From Bradyrhizobium diazoefficiens (GTDB lineage: Bacteria; Pseudomonadota; Alphaproteobacteria; Rhizobiales; Xanthobacteraceae), in NCBI RefSeq assembly GCF_016616235.1, contig NZ_CP067100.1:5329001-5393000 (forward strand): a stretch of DNA of 64,000 bases. Direction: 5' to 3'. How positions within the stretch are numbered: position 1 is the stretch's first letter; each line of letters opens with the position of its first letter. The position numbers and the translations under genes were made by a program. Positions 1 to 8,796 of this stretch are shown one piece after another. Under the pieces are notes generated by a model, which did not search any database, was not told where the DNA came from, and saw only the letters and a program-made list of their open reading frames with translations.

Positions 1-441
1 CACCGTCTGCCCGGCGACACGCCGCATCTCGACACCAACCTGGCCGCGGGAGAGATCATCACCGCGATTGAGCTGCCGCCGCGCGGATTTGCGGAACGCT
101 ACAGCTATCTGAAGATCCGGGACCGGCTGTCCTATGCATTCGCGCTGGTCTCTGTCGCGGCCGCGCTGGAGCTGGATGGTCAGGATATCGCCGAGGCGCG
201 CCTTGCGCTCGGCGGCGTCGCCCACAAGCCGTGGCGCAAGCTGGAAGCCGAAGCCCTGCTGCGCGGACAGGCGGCGATGGAAGCCAATTTCGCGCGCGCC
301 GCGGATGCGCTGTTGCAGGGTGCCAAGGCCTACGCCCACAACGGTTTCAAGATCGCGCTTGCCCGCCGCGCTATCATTCGCACGCTTGCGCAAGCCGCAA
401 ATGCCACGCCGCAATCGCAATCCAACAAGAAGATCGCGTGA
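1..441 (+). CDS. FAD-binding subunit of xanthine dehydrogenase-family oxidoreductase (YagS/PaoB-like), 3' part
   Basis: The reading frame is open from the first base and stops at 439-441, so only the last 146 residues are present. Readable blocks include LSYAFALVSVAAALEL and LGGVAHKPWRK, typical of the C-terminal CO-dehydrogenase flavoprotein domain of FAD subunits in molybdenum hydroxylases. The stop lies 8 bp before the next ATG, so it is the upstream partner of the molybdopterin subunit in one operon. By family it passes electrons from the Mo centre through FeS clusters to FAD. The N-terminal FAD-binding part and any [2Fe-2S] subunit gene must lie to the left of the window. The substrate cannot be told from this fragment. 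Confidence 0.85.
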   Translation, partial: HRLPGDTPHLDTNLAAGEIITAIELPPRGFAERYSYLKIRDRLSYAFALVSVAAALELDGQDIAEARLALGGVAHKPWRKLEAEALLRGQAAMEANFARAADALLQGAKAYAHNGFKIALARRAIIRTLAQAANATPQSQSNKKIA

Positions 442-449
442 GGACACCG

Positions 450-2666
450 ATGAATGCCTATGTCGGAACACCTACGTCTCGCGTCGACGGTCGCGCCAAG
501 GTCACGGGCGCCGCAAAATATGCCGGCGAGTTCGCCGCCGAAGGACTTGTGCACGGCTTTGTGGTCGAAGCCACCATCCCACGTGGACGCATTTCGCGGC
601 TGGACACGGCCGACGCCCTGAAAGTGACGGGCGTGCTGGACATCCTCACGCACGCCCATCGCCCAGCTCTGGCCGAGAAGGACGACGCCTGGAAGGACGA
701 AGTCGCGCCGGAAAAAGGCTCGCCGTTCCGTCCGCTGTATGATGACAAGGTCAAGTTCAATGGCCAGCCCATCGCGCTGGTCCTTGCTGAGGATTCGGAG
801 ACGGCCCAATTCGCCGCGACCTTGCTCCATGTCGAGTATCAGCAGGACCCATCCTTCGCGACCGATCTCGAGCGCGAACGCGACAGGGCCTTCGAGGTCG
901 AAAAGCCGCACAAGCCGCGCGGCGACGCTTCGAGCGCCCTCGCTGCGGCCGCGGTTATGCATCAGGCGGATTACGTCATCCCGACCGAGCACCACAATCC
1001 AATGGAGCTGTTTGCCTCGACGGTCGTGTATGAGCCCGGCGGCATGCTCACCGTTTACGACAAGACGCAGGGTGTCCAGAACGTCCAGAAATATCTGTGC
1101 GGCGCCTTGATGAAGGGGCCGGACGAGATCCGTGTCATCTCGCCCTATGTCGGCGGCGCTTTCGGGTCCGGACTGCGGCCGCAATATCAAGTCGTGCTGG
1201 CAAGCCTCGGCGCACTGGCGCTGAAGCGGCCGGTGCGCGTGGTCCTGACGCGGCAACAGATGTACGGCCTCGGCTTTCGTCCGGCAACCATCGAGCGCGT
1301 CGGCCTTGGCGCAAGCCCTGAGGGAACGCTGGATGCGATCGCGCATGAGGCGGTCGCGATCACATCGCGCTATGAAGAGTTTTCCCGTAATGATGCCGGC
1401 TGGGCGGATCAGCTCTACAAGAGCCCGAACACCCTCCTCACGCACAAGCTGGTGCCGCTCGACGTCTCCACGCCCTGCGATATGCGCGCGCCGGGCGCGG
1501 CGACGGGTGTCTGCGGGCTGGAATGCGCCATGGACGAGTTGGCGGTGGCTCTCAGGCTCGATCCGGTCGAACTGCGTTTGCGCTGCTATTCCGATCGCGA
1601 TCAGAGCGGAGACCTTCCCTACACGAGCAAGCGGCTTCGCGAATGCTATCAACAGGGTGCCGACAGTTTTGGCTGGAGCAAACGTAATCCCGAGCCACGC
1701 GCCATGCGCGACGGCAACGAACTGGTCGGCTGGGGGATGGCCACGGGCGTGTGGGAAGCCCTCCAGATGCCGGTGGCGGCCCGTATCGTGCTGACCGCGA
1801 ACGGACACGCCGAAGTTGCCTGCGCGGCGTCGGACATCGGCACCGGCACCTATACCATCGTGGCGCAGGTCGCTGCCGATGCGCTTGGCTTGCCGATCGA
1901 GAACATCAGCGTGAAGCTGGCCGATTCCACGCTGCCGCAGGCTCCGGTCGAAGGTGGCTCCTGGATGGCCGCCTCCGCCGCCCATGCGGTGCTCGCCGCA
2001 GCCGAGGAGGTGCGCGGCGAACTCTTGCGCCTTGCAAAGACAATACCCGGATCGCCGCTCGGTGATGCCGACGTCATCGACACCGTCCTCGCCGACGGCA
2101 CCATCGCCAGTACCGGGGACAGGAGCCGTGCAGTCTCAATCACCGATGCGATGCGCTACGGCCATGTCGACCGTATCGAGAAGGAAAAACTGAATCAATT
2201 TACGGAGGACAAATCGCACGCTCGCAATGCGCATTCCGCGGTTTTCGCCGAGGTGAAGGTGGACGAACAGCTGGATGTCATCCGCGTGACCCGGATGGTC
2301 AATGCCGTCGCCGCAGGTCGGATATTGAACCCCAAGACCGCGCGCAGCCAGATCATGGGCGGTCTGGTCTGGGGCATCGGCATGGCGCTGCACGAAGAAA
2401 CGGTGATGGATCACCGCTTCGGTCGCATCATGAACGCGAACATCGCCGAATACCATATCCCTGTGAACGCCGATGTTCACGAGATCGAGGTGATCTTTGC
2501 CGAAGAGCCCGATGCCCACATCAACACCCTCGGCGTCAAGGGATTGGGCGAAATAGGCCTGGTCGGCGTTCCCGCCGCGATCGCCAACGCTGTCTACCAC
2601 GCCACCGGCAAGCGCATTCGCCGCTTCCCGATCACGCTGGACAAGCTGCTTGATGGAGCGGACTGA
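450..2666 (+). CDS. Molybdopterin-binding subunit of xanthine dehydrogenase/aldehyde oxidase family (YagR/PaoC-like)
   Basis: The product is 738 residues, close to E. coli YagR/PaoC. The chosen ATG follows GAGGACACCG, a few bases after the FAD-subunit stop; an upstream in-frame extension overlaps that gene and is rejected. The N-terminal hammerhead domain begins SRVDGRAKVTGAAKYAGE; FGSGLRPQYQ and APGAATG match Mo-cofactor contacts, and KGLGEIGLVG near the C-terminus carries the glutamate that acts as catalytic base in this family. The enzyme should hydroxylate an aldehyde or N-heterocycle using water as oxygen source. Adenine deaminase 10 kb away makes a purine substrate attractive, but the YagR-type sequence equally allows aldehydes. 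Confidence 0.88.
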   Translation: MNAYVGTPTSRVDGRAKVTGAAKYAGEFAAEGLVHGFVVEATIPRGRISRLDTADALKVTGVLDILTHAHRPALAEKDDAWKDEVAPEKGSPFRPLYDDKVKFNGQPIALVLAEDSETAQFAATLLHVEYQQDPSFATDLERERDRAFEVEKPHKPRGDASSALAAAAVMHQADYVIPTEHHNPMELFASTVVYEPGGMLTVYDKTQGVQNVQKYLCGALMKGPDEIRVISPYVGGAFGSGLRPQYQVVLASLGALALKRPVRVVLTRQQMYGLGFRPATIERVGLGASPEGTLDAIAHEAVAITSRYEEFSRNDAGWADQLYKSPNTLLTHKLVPLDVSTPCDMRAPGAATGVCGLECAMDELAVALRLDPVELRLRCYSDRDQSGDLPYTSKRLRECYQQGADSFGWSKRNPEPRAMRDGNELVGWGMATGVWEALQMPVAARIVLTANGHAEVACAASDIGTGTYTIVAQVAADALGLPIENISVKLADSTLPQAPVEGGSWMAASAAHAVLAAAEEVRGELLRLAKTIPGSPLGDADVIDTVLADGTIASTGDRSRAVSITDAMRYGHVDRIEKEKLNQFTEDKSHARNAHSAVFAEVKVDEQLDVIRVTRMVNAVAAGRILNPKTARSQIMGGLVWGIGMALHEETVMDHRFGRIMNANIAEYHIPVNADVHEIEVIFAEEPDAHINTLGVKGLGEIGLVGVPAAIANAVYHATGKRIRRFPITLDKLLDGAD

Positions 2667-2782
2667 ACCTGCGGCAACAAACCTCGGCTTTTTGCCGCAG
2701 ACCTCGCAGGCACCTCGTCGCTGTCGTAAAACTGTCATCGAATGTGCAGAGACCTGTCGGTCTCGCACATCCGGGACAAGCC

Positions 2783-5140
2783 ATGGACTATTTCAAGCGC
2801 TTCAACTTCCTGTTCGCCGCACCTGCGTTCGATGCCGACGACCTCGAAGGCCTCCGCTTCAACCAGATCATCGAGGAGATCCAGCGTTCCGGCTTCGAGG
2901 TGGTCCGGGCCCGCAAGCTGGAAGACGCCGAGATCGCGGTGCAGACCGATGCCGCGATCGGCTGCATGGTGGTGGACTGGGGCAAGAAAGGCCTGGAGGG
3001 CAAGACCTCGGCCCTGATCAACCTGATGCGGCGCCGCGGCCTCGACTTCCCGATGATCCTGTTGATCCGGCGCAAGCGCTTCGAGGACCTGCCGGTCGAG
3101 GTGCTCGACTTCATCGACGGCTATGTCTTCCTCTCCGAGGAGACGCCGACCTTCATTGCCAAGAACCTGATCAGCCGCCTCAAGCAATATGCCGAGACAC
3201 TGAAGACGCCGTTCTTCGGTGCCCTCGTCGACTATGCCGAGGAAGGCAACCAGCTCTGGACCTGCCCGGGCCACAACGGCGGCGTGTTCTACAACCGCAG
3301 CCCGATCGGCCGGGTCTTCGTCGAGCATCTCGGCGAATCCGTGTTCCGCGACGACCTCGACAATTCCGTGCTCGATCTCGGCGACCTCCTCACCCACGAG
3401 GGGCCGGCGCTGCGGGCCCAGAAGGAAGCCGCGCAGATTTTTGGTGCGGAGAAGACCTATTTCGTGCTCAACGGCACCTCGACCTCGAACAAGGTCGCGC
3501 TCGGCGCCCTCGTCACCGACGGCGACCTCGTGCTGTTCGATCGCAACAACCACAAGGCCGCCCATCACGGCGCGCTGATGATCAATGGCGGCATCCCGGT
3601 CTATGTCCCGACGGTCCGCAACGCCTGGGGCCTGATCGGTCCGATGCGCTGGGACATGCTCGACGAGAAGGCCCTGCGCGAAGCGATCCGCAACCACCCG
3701 CTGGTGACGGACAAGGACGCCTGGCGCAAGGAGCGGCCGTTCCGCGTCGCCGTGGTCGAGCAGTGCACCTATGACGGCTCGATCCACAGCGCCGAGATGA
3801 TCTTGAAGCGGATCGGCCATCTCTGCGAATATATCCTGTTCGACGAGGCCTGGGCCGGCTTTATGAAATTCCACCCGCTCTATGCCGGCCGCTTCGCCAT
3901 GGGTCTGGCGAACCTGCCCCCCGAGGCACCCGGCATCATCGCGACCCAGTCGACCCACAAGCAGCTCGCGAGTTTCTCGCAGGCCTCGCAAATCCACATC
4001 AAAGACCGTCACATTCGCGGCCAGAAGCGCCGCATCGAACACCGCCGCTTCAACGAAAGCTTTATGCAGCACGCCTCGACCTCGCCGTTCTATCCGCTGT
4101 TCGCCTCGCTCGATGTCGGCGCGCAGATGATGAAGGGTCGCTCCGGCGAAGTGCTGTGGGACGACACGATCCGTCTCGGCATCGAGCTGCGCAAGAAGAT
4201 CCGCGCGATGCGCCGGGAGTTCGAGGAAAAGGAGCAGAATCCGGACCGCCGCTGGTTCTTCGAGCCGTTCGTGCCCGATCGGGTCGCCATCCCCGACGTC
4301 AGCCGCCCTGGCGCCGCACATAACGTCGCCTGGGAATCGCTCTCCACCGACGAGCTCGCCACCAATCCCGCGCTCTGGCAGCTCTCTCCCGATACCAGCT
4401 GGCACGGCTTTCCCGATCTTGCGGAAGGCTTTGCCATGACCGACCCGAACAAGCTCACGTTGCTGACCCCCGGCTTCGACCGCGCTACCGGCGCCTATGC
4501 GGAGCACGGCATCCCAGCCCCGGTCGTCGCGCAATATTTGCGCGAGAACCGCATCGTTCCCGAGAAGAACGACCTCAACTCCCTGCTCTTCCTGCTCACG
4601 CCGGGCGTCGAGGCGAGTAAGGCCGGCACGTTGATTTCAGGTCTCGTCGCCTTCAAGAAGCTGCACGACGACAATGCGCCGCTCGCCGAGGTCATTCCGG
4701 AGTTCTACCAGCGGCGGCAGGCGCGCTATGCCGGCGTGCGGCTGCGCGATCTCTGCGGCGAGATGCACCGCTTCTTCCGCGCCGCCGATGTCAGCGCGCT
4801 CCAGGCGCGGCAGTTCATGCCGGAGCATATGCCGGAGATCGCGATGTCGCCCCGCGATGCCGCGCGGTACCTGTTCAAGAACGACGTCGACTATCTACCG
4901 ATCGAGGCGATCGCGGGCCGCATCGCCACCACGCCGTTCGTGGTCTACCCGCCCGGCATCGCCACCATCGTGCCTGGCGAGCGGCTGACGGAACGGGCCA
5001 AGCCCATGGTGGATTATCTCAAGATGTTCGAGACTTGCTTCAACACCTTCCCGGGCTTCGATGTGGAAATCCAGGGCGTTTACAAGGAGATCGATGCACA
5101 GGGGCGCATCGGGCTCTATACTTACGTCGTTGCCGAGTAG
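2783..5140 (+). CDS. Ornithine/lysine/arginine decarboxylase (PLP fold type I)
   Basis: This 785-residue protein has the size and order of the prokaryotic Orn/Lys/Arg decarboxylases: an N-terminal receiver-like wing domain (to about residue 130), the large PLP domain starting near TPFFGALVDYAEEG, and a C-terminal domain. TQSTHKQLASFSQ contains the lysine expected to bind PLP, and FDEAWAGFMKFHPLY contains the PLP-contacting Asp. The reaction is amino-acid decarboxylation to a diamine or agmatine plus CO2. The start is the ATG of MDYFKRFNF; in-frame codons upstream lack a ribosome site. The acetyltransferase gene begins directly after the stop codon. Which amino acid is used cannot be read from sequence alone. 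Confidence 0.9.
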   Translation: MDYFKRFNFLFAAPAFDADDLEGLRFNQIIEEIQRSGFEVVRARKLEDAEIAVQTDAAIGCMVVDWGKKGLEGKTSALINLMRRRGLDFPMILLIRRKRFEDLPVEVLDFIDGYVFLSEETPTFIAKNLISRLKQYAETLKTPFFGALVDYAEEGNQLWTCPGHNGGVFYNRSPIGRVFVEHLGESVFRDDLDNSVLDLGDLLTHEGPALRAQKEAAQIFGAEKTYFVLNGTSTSNKVALGALVTDGDLVLFDRNNHKAAHHGALMINGGIPVYVPTVRNAWGLIGPMRWDMLDEKALREAIRNHPLVTDKDAWRKERPFRVAVVEQCTYDGSIHSAEMILKRIGHLCEYILFDEAWAGFMKFHPLYAGRFAMGLANLPPEAPGIIATQSTHKQLASFSQASQIHIKDRHIRGQKRRIEHRRFNESFMQHASTSPFYPLFASLDVGAQMMKGRSGEVLWDDTIRLGIELRKKIRAMRREFEEKEQNPDRRWFFEPFVPDRVAIPDVSRPGAAHNVAWESLSTDELATNPALWQLSPDTSWHGFPDLAEGFAMTDPNKLTLLTPGFDRATGAYAEHGIPAPVVAQYLRENRIVPEKNDLNSLLFLLTPGVEASKAGTLISGLVAFKKLHDDNAPLAEVIPEFYQRRQARYAGVRLRDLCGEMHRFFRAADVSALQARQFMPEHMPEIAMSPRDAARYLFKNDVDYLPIEAIAGRIATTPFVVYPPGIATIVPGERLTERAKPMVDYLKMFETCFNTFPGFDVEIQGVYKEIDAQGRIGLYTYVVAE

Positions 5141-5146
5141 GTGCCG

Positions 5147-5722
5147 ATGAACGAAACGGCTGCGCGCGCAAGTGACGAACAGGTCTTGGTCAGGCCCTCG
5201 CGCGAGAGCGATGTCGAGGCGATGCTGGCGATCTATCGCCATCACGTCCGCAATGGCGTGCCGCGCGACGTCGAGGGAACCGGCGCACCCGAGCCGGACG
5301 ACCTGCGCGACCGCCGCAAGAACCTGAAACAGACCCGCCTGCCACACCTGGTCGCGACCTGGCGCGGCGAGGTCGTCGGCTATTGCTATGCGGTGCTGTT
5401 CCGCAAGCGCCCGGCCTATCGCTACACCGCCAAGCACTCGATCTATGTCCACCACGAGCATCTCGGCCGCGGCGTCGGGCGGCTCTTGCTCGGCGAATTG
5501 ATCGACGCCTGTGCCGCCGCCGGCTTCCGCCAGATGATCGGCTATATCGATGCCGACAATGCGCCCTCGCTGGCGCTGCACGAGAAGTTCGGCTTTGCGC
5601 GCGCCGGCCTGCTCTGCGGCGTCGCGTATCGCCACGGCCGCTGGTCCGATACCGTCATGGTGCAGCGCTCGCTCGGCGCAGGCGTCACCGCGCCGCCGCC
5701 CGTTGCGTCACCCGGACGCTAA
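5147..5722 (+). CDS. GNAT-family N-acetyltransferase
   Basis: The 191-residue product has the GNAT acetyl-CoA loop HLGRGVGRLLLGEL and the following MIGYIDADNAPSLALHEKFGF block, the pattern of phosphinothricin-type acetyltransferases. An in-frame GTG sits immediately after the decarboxylase stop; the ATG six bases later is the more likely start. The near-zero spacing suggests translational coupling with the decarboxylase. Acetylation of the amine made by that enzyme is an appealing but unproven role; detoxification of another amine is equally possible. Confidence 0.82.
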   Translation: MNETAARASDEQVLVRPSRESDVEAMLAIYRHHVRNGVPRDVEGTGAPEPDDLRDRRKNLKQTRLPHLVATWRGEVVGYCYAVLFRKRPAYRYTAKHSIYVHHEHLGRGVGRLLLGELIDACAAAGFRQMIGYIDADNAPSLALHEKFGFARAGLLCGVAYRHGRWSDTVMVQRSLGAGVTAPPPVASPGR

Positions 5723-5822
5723 AGCGCGATGAGATTTGGTTGAATCGTCCTCGCGCTTTAGATTGTTGTTTGCGCATGATCTTTCCGGAAAACCGCTTCG
5801 CACTTTTCCGGATCATGCTTTA
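5721..5822. repeat. Intergenic palindromic repeat, family A (double hairpin)
   Basis: Two inverted repeats in tandem: AAAGCGCGA pairs with TCGCGCTTT, then TGATCTTTCCGGAAAA pairs with TTTTCCGGATCATG. Related copies are seen at 30032-30152 and 40121-40170. The right-hand hairpin may also act as a terminator after the acetyltransferase gene. Confidence 0.75.
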
Positions 5823-5840
5823 GTTGGGCCTGCGCGGCCC

Positions 5841-6050
5841 TTACGACGGAAGGTCAGCCGAGTTCACCTGAATCCGGTCGGCATGCAGGGACCAATGATG
5901 CAAGGCCTGGTCCTTGCAGAATTTTGCTTTCGCCCGCTCTCTGGCTTCGTTCTCATCGCAGGCGTCGACCTCGAGGGTGCCCTGGCAAACCTCGATCTGC
6001 CGGCCGTGACCGAGCACGTCCTTCATGAACCTGACGACATAAGTGGACAT
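5841..6050 (-). CDS. Small conserved hypothetical protein (69 aa)
   Basis: This is a 69-residue soluble protein, MSTYVVRFMKDVLGHG at its start, with two cysteines and an acidic middle (LEVDACDENEARERAKAKF). It starts at ATG with an AGGAGGT-like sequence (CAGGAGGTCTC) just upstream, which supports translation. No transmembrane segment or known catalytic motif is visible. Proteins of this look are common small hypotheticals in Bradyrhizobium, but I cannot assign a function. Confidence 0.65.
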   Translation of the reverse strand: MSTYVVRFMKDVLGHGRQIEVCQGTLEVDACDENEARERAKAKFCKDQALHHWSLHADRIQVNSADLPS

Positions 6051-6154
6051 GAGACCTCCTGCTGCCCCGGCGGCACTCTAATCCCATTTAGCCCGCAGGG
6101 GGGAAGGAGATTTTACGCGGATCAAGGTCGGCGATGGTTCCCTTGCCCATTTTT

Positions 6155-6255
6155 GCCATTCCGGGGCGGCTCAAAGAGCCGAACTCAGGTGCACAATTGC
6201 GCACCTGAGAATCTCGGGATTCCGGTTCGATGCTACCCATCGGCCCGGAATGACA
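6155..6255. repeat. Intergenic inverted repeat (CCATTCCGGGGC ... CCCGGAATGAC)
   Basis: The outer arms CATTCCGGG and CCCGGAATG pair, and an inner palindrome CTCAGGTGCACAATTGCGCACCTGAG is nearly perfect. It sits just downstream of the dehydrogenase gene on the minus strand and could fold as a branched hairpin. Confidence 0.6.
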
Positions 6256-6262
6256 AAGAAAG

Positions 6263-7312
6263 CTACCCTGGCGCCACCCCGAACGCCTGCTTGAACCGCT
6301 CGGCATAGCGCGGCCAGACTTCGGGATTGATGATGCGCGGCGGGCGCTTGCCGTCGAGCGTCTCCAGCACCTGCTCGGCGGCGATACGGCCCATGTTCTG
6401 GCGCGCCTCGATGGTGACGCCGGCCGTGTGCGGGCTTGCCAGCACGTTGTCGAACTGGAGCAGCGGATGCTCCGGCGGCGGCGGCTCCTTGGACCAGACG
6501 TCGAGGCCGGCGCCCGCGATGCGTTTGTCGCGCAGCGCCTGGAGCAGCGCATCCTCGTCGTGGATGAAACCGCGCGCGGTGGTGATGAAGTAGGCGTGCG
6601 GCTGCATTAGCCCAAACTCGCGCACGCTGATCATGTTGCGGCTGCCCTTGTTGAGGGGACAGGAGATCGAGACGAAATCGGCGCGGCGCAACAGCTCGTC
6701 GAGCTCGACCTTCTCGCCGCCCCGCTCGGCCATCACGTCGGCCGACAAATACGGGTCATAGGCCAGCACCTTCATGCCGAGCAGGCCCTTGCACAGTGCG
6801 GCAATCCTCTTGCCGACATTGCCGAGGCCGATGATGCCGACAGTTTTGTGCTCGACCTCGTTGCCGACGAGTTCGTTCCGGTTGACATCGCGCTCGCGGC
6901 GCAAGCGGCGGTCGGACTGGATGATGCGCTTGGACAGCGTCAGCATCATCGCCAGCGCATGTTCCGCGACGGAATGGGCGTTGCCGCCGGACTGGTTGAC
7001 GACCACCACGCCCGCATCGGTGCAGGCCTCGACGTCGACAGGATCGAAGCCGGCGCCGTTGCTGGAGACCAGCAGCAGGTTCGGCGTGCGCTTCAGGAAG
7101 GCGGCATCGACATGGAAATGCGGGGCGAGCTCATCGCGGGCGGCGCCGATCTGGTAGACATGGGCCGCGCTCAGGATCGGCGCGTAAAAATCTTCGGGGC
7201 TCTCGTTCTCGATGCGATCGAGCCGGACGTCGGGGCGCGCCTTCAGGATGTCGATATAGATCGGGTTGGCGAGGTATTTGACATAGAAGATGCGCTTGCT
7301 GTTGACGGACAT
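6263..7312 (-). CDS. D-isomer-specific 2-hydroxyacid dehydrogenase (phosphoglycerate dehydrogenase-like)
   Basis: The 349-residue protein carries the NAD-binding motif GIIGLGNVGKRIA and the catalytic triad of the family: Arg in TTARGFIHDEDAL, Glu in WSKEPPPPEHPLL and His in ASPHTAGVT. It should interconvert a 2-hydroxy acid and a 2-oxo acid with NAD(P). MSVNSKRIFYVKYLANP is a natural N-terminus; the longer open frame upstream overlaps the divergent regulatory region and is not credible. The divergent neighbour is a two-subunit ThDP enzyme, so the two may handle the same 2-oxo acid. Glyoxylate or hydroxypyruvate reduction is possible given gcl nearby. Confidence 0.85.
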   Translation of the reverse strand: MSVNSKRIFYVKYLANPIYIDILKARPDVRLDRIENESPEDFYAPILSAAHVYQIGAARDELAPHFHVDAAFLKRTPNLLLVSSNGAGFDPVDVEACTDAGVVVVNQSGGNAHSVAEHALAMMLTLSKRIIQSDRRLRRERDVNRNELVGNEVEHKTVGIIGLGNVGKRIAALCKGLLGMKVLAYDPYLSADVMAERGGEKVELDELLRRADFVSISCPLNKGSRNMISVREFGLMQPHAYFITTARGFIHDEDALLQALRDKRIAGAGLDVWSKEPPPPEHPLLQFDNVLASPHTAGVTIEARQNMGRIAAEQVLETLDGKRPPRIINPEVWPRYAERFKQAFGVAPG

Positions 7313-7558
7313 CAGGACCCTTCCGGCTCTCTCAGGAAGACCCGCAAGGCCAGCGCGAGCTGCGCCCCGTCCATACGTCCCTCCCGTCTCCTCGTTATCG
7401 CCGCTTATGACATGGCGGTGCCGGCGACGGCAGGCCGTCTGGCGCAGATCACGGTGCCGGCCCGGACATGTTGACAATCCCGCCCGCTCCGTCAAGTTCG
7501 GTAGACGGCCACGACAATGGCACGACCAAAAAACATGTGCGGCTCGAGGGAGAACGCA

Positions 7559-8119
7559 ATGGCGACTGCGGAACAGCAGATCCAGGCGGCACAGGGGTCC
7601 AGCGAAAAAAGCTGGCACGGCATCGTCCTGCAGACGCTGAAGCGGAACGAGATCAGTCTCATCCCCTACGTGCCCGATCGCGTGCTGACGCCGCTGATCA
7701 AGAACCTGCACGCCGATCCCTACTTCACCACCTTTGCCACCGCCCGCGAGGAGGAAGCCGTCGGCATCGTCTCGGGTGCCTGGATGGGCGGGCGGCGCGG
7801 CGCGGTGCTGATGCAGACCTCGGGCTTTGCCACGCTCGCCAATGTGCTGGCCTCGCTGGCGGTGCCCTACCAGATCCCACTGATCATGTTCGTGTCCGAA
7901 CGCGGCACGCTCGGCGAGTTCAATTACGGCCAGTCGCTGGTCTGCCGCACCATGCGCCCCGTGCTGGACTCGCTCGCGCTCGAGCACCACACCATCACCC
8001 GGCTCGACGAGTTCGAATTCATCGCCGATCGCTCGATCAAGCAGGCCGTGACCACGCAGGCGCCGGTGGCGCTGATCCTCAACCCGCTGCTCACGGGCGG
8101 CAAGGTTTTCGACAAGTGA
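7559..8119 (+). CDS. ThDP-dependent decarboxylase, PYR-domain subunit (ComD/sulfopyruvate decarboxylase alpha-like)
   Basis: This 186-residue protein is a stand-alone pyrimidine-binding domain of a thiamine-diphosphate enzyme. FATAREEEAVGIVSGAWMGGRRG contains the glutamate expected to activate the cofactor, and LMQTSGFATLANVLASL follows as in ComD and phosphonopyruvate decarboxylase. The ATG at MATAEQQ follows GAGGGAGAACGCA; an earlier in-frame ATG lacks a ribosome site. The partner domain is encoded 8 bp downstream. The pair should decarboxylate a 2-oxo acid. Sulfopyruvate is the textbook substrate of this architecture, but there is no sulfonate gene nearby, so I leave the substrate open. 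Confidence 0.82.
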   Translation: MATAEQQIQAAQGSSEKSWHGIVLQTLKRNEISLIPYVPDRVLTPLIKNLHADPYFTTFATAREEEAVGIVSGAWMGGRRGAVLMQTSGFATLANVLASLAVPYQIPLIMFVSERGTLGEFNYGQSLVCRTMRPVLDSLALEHHTITRLDEFEFIADRSIKQAVTTQAPVALILNPLLTGGKVFDK

Positions 8120-8127
8120 GTCCGGCC

Positions 8128-8724
8128 ATGACTACACGCAACACCAAAGTGATGAACCGCTACGACGTCACGTCGCGCCTGATTGGAAAGCTCAAGCATG
8201 AAGAAGCCGTGATCGGCGGCATCGGCAACACCAATTTCGACCTCTGGGCCGCCGGCCACCGCCCGCAGAATTTTTACATGCTCGGCAGCATGGGTCTCGC
8301 CTTCCCGATCGCGCTGGGCGTTGCGCTGGCGCAGCCCGACCGCCGCATCTTCGCGCTCGAAGGCGACGGCTCGCTCCTGATGCAGCTCGGTGCCCTCTCG
8401 ACCATTGCGGCGTTGAAGCCGAAGAATCTGATCATGATCGTGATGGACAACGGCATCTACCAGATTACCGGCGCGCAGCCGACACCGGCTGCGAGTGTGG
8501 CCGACATCGTCGCCATCGCCATCGGCTCGGGGCTCGCCAACAGCGCCTGGGCCGCCGACGAGGAGGATTTCGAGCGCCTGGTCGACGAGGCGATGTCCCG
8601 CTCCGAGCCGAGCTTTATTGCGATCCGCATCGACGACAAGCCGGGCGTCGGCACCACGCGCCGGGATCCCGTGCAGATCCGGGAGCGCTTCATGCATGGC
8701 CTCGGCGTGCGCGAGCCACTCTGA
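8128..8724 (+). CDS. ThDP-dependent decarboxylase, PP-domain subunit (ComE/sulfopyruvate decarboxylase beta-like)
   Basis: The 198-residue product holds the diphosphate-binding half: EGDGSLLMQLGALSTI followed about 27 residues later by VMDNGIYQITG, the GDG...DN motif that binds Mg2+ and thiamine diphosphate. It is translated just after the PYR subunit (start 8 bp after its stop; a second ATG lies at 8152). The C-terminal residues ERFMHGLGVREPL close the domain normally. Both subunits are intact, so a functional heteromeric enzyme is expected in the cytoplasm. Confidence 0.82.
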   Translation: MTTRNTKVMNRYDVTSRLIGKLKHEEAVIGGIGNTNFDLWAAGHRPQNFYMLGSMGLAFPIALGVALAQPDRRIFALEGDGSLLMQLGALSTIAALKPKNLIMIVMDNGIYQITGAQPTPAASVADIVAIAIGSGLANSAWAADEEDFERLVDEAMSRSEPSFIAIRIDDKPGVGTTRRDPVQIRERFMHGLGVREPL

Positions 8725-8740
8725 CGTCCAGTCGTTGACA

Positions 8741-8767
8741 AAACCCCGCGGAGAGTCACTCCGCGGG
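8741..8767 (-). terminator. Hairpin terminator for the DUF1236 gene
   Basis: CCCGCGGAG and CTCCGCGGG form a perfect 9-bp stem around AGTCA. On the minus strand the stem is followed by GTTTTGT, fitting an intrinsic terminator 30 bp past the stop of the minus-strand gene. It may also stop transcription from the ThDP genes. Confidence 0.7.
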
Positions 8768-8796
8768 CCCGATATTCCGATCGCTGCCTTACGCGA

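Noticed and set aside
330..1985. Long minus-strand open frame opposite the molybdopterin-subunit gene
   Set aside because: It mirrors the codon pattern of the sense gene in high-GC DNA, lacks a ribosome site and resembles no protein.
7559..8724. Naming the ThDP pair sulfopyruvate decarboxylase (comDE)
   Set aside because: The architecture fits, but no coenzyme M or sulfonate genes are nearby and the motifs do not decide the substrate.
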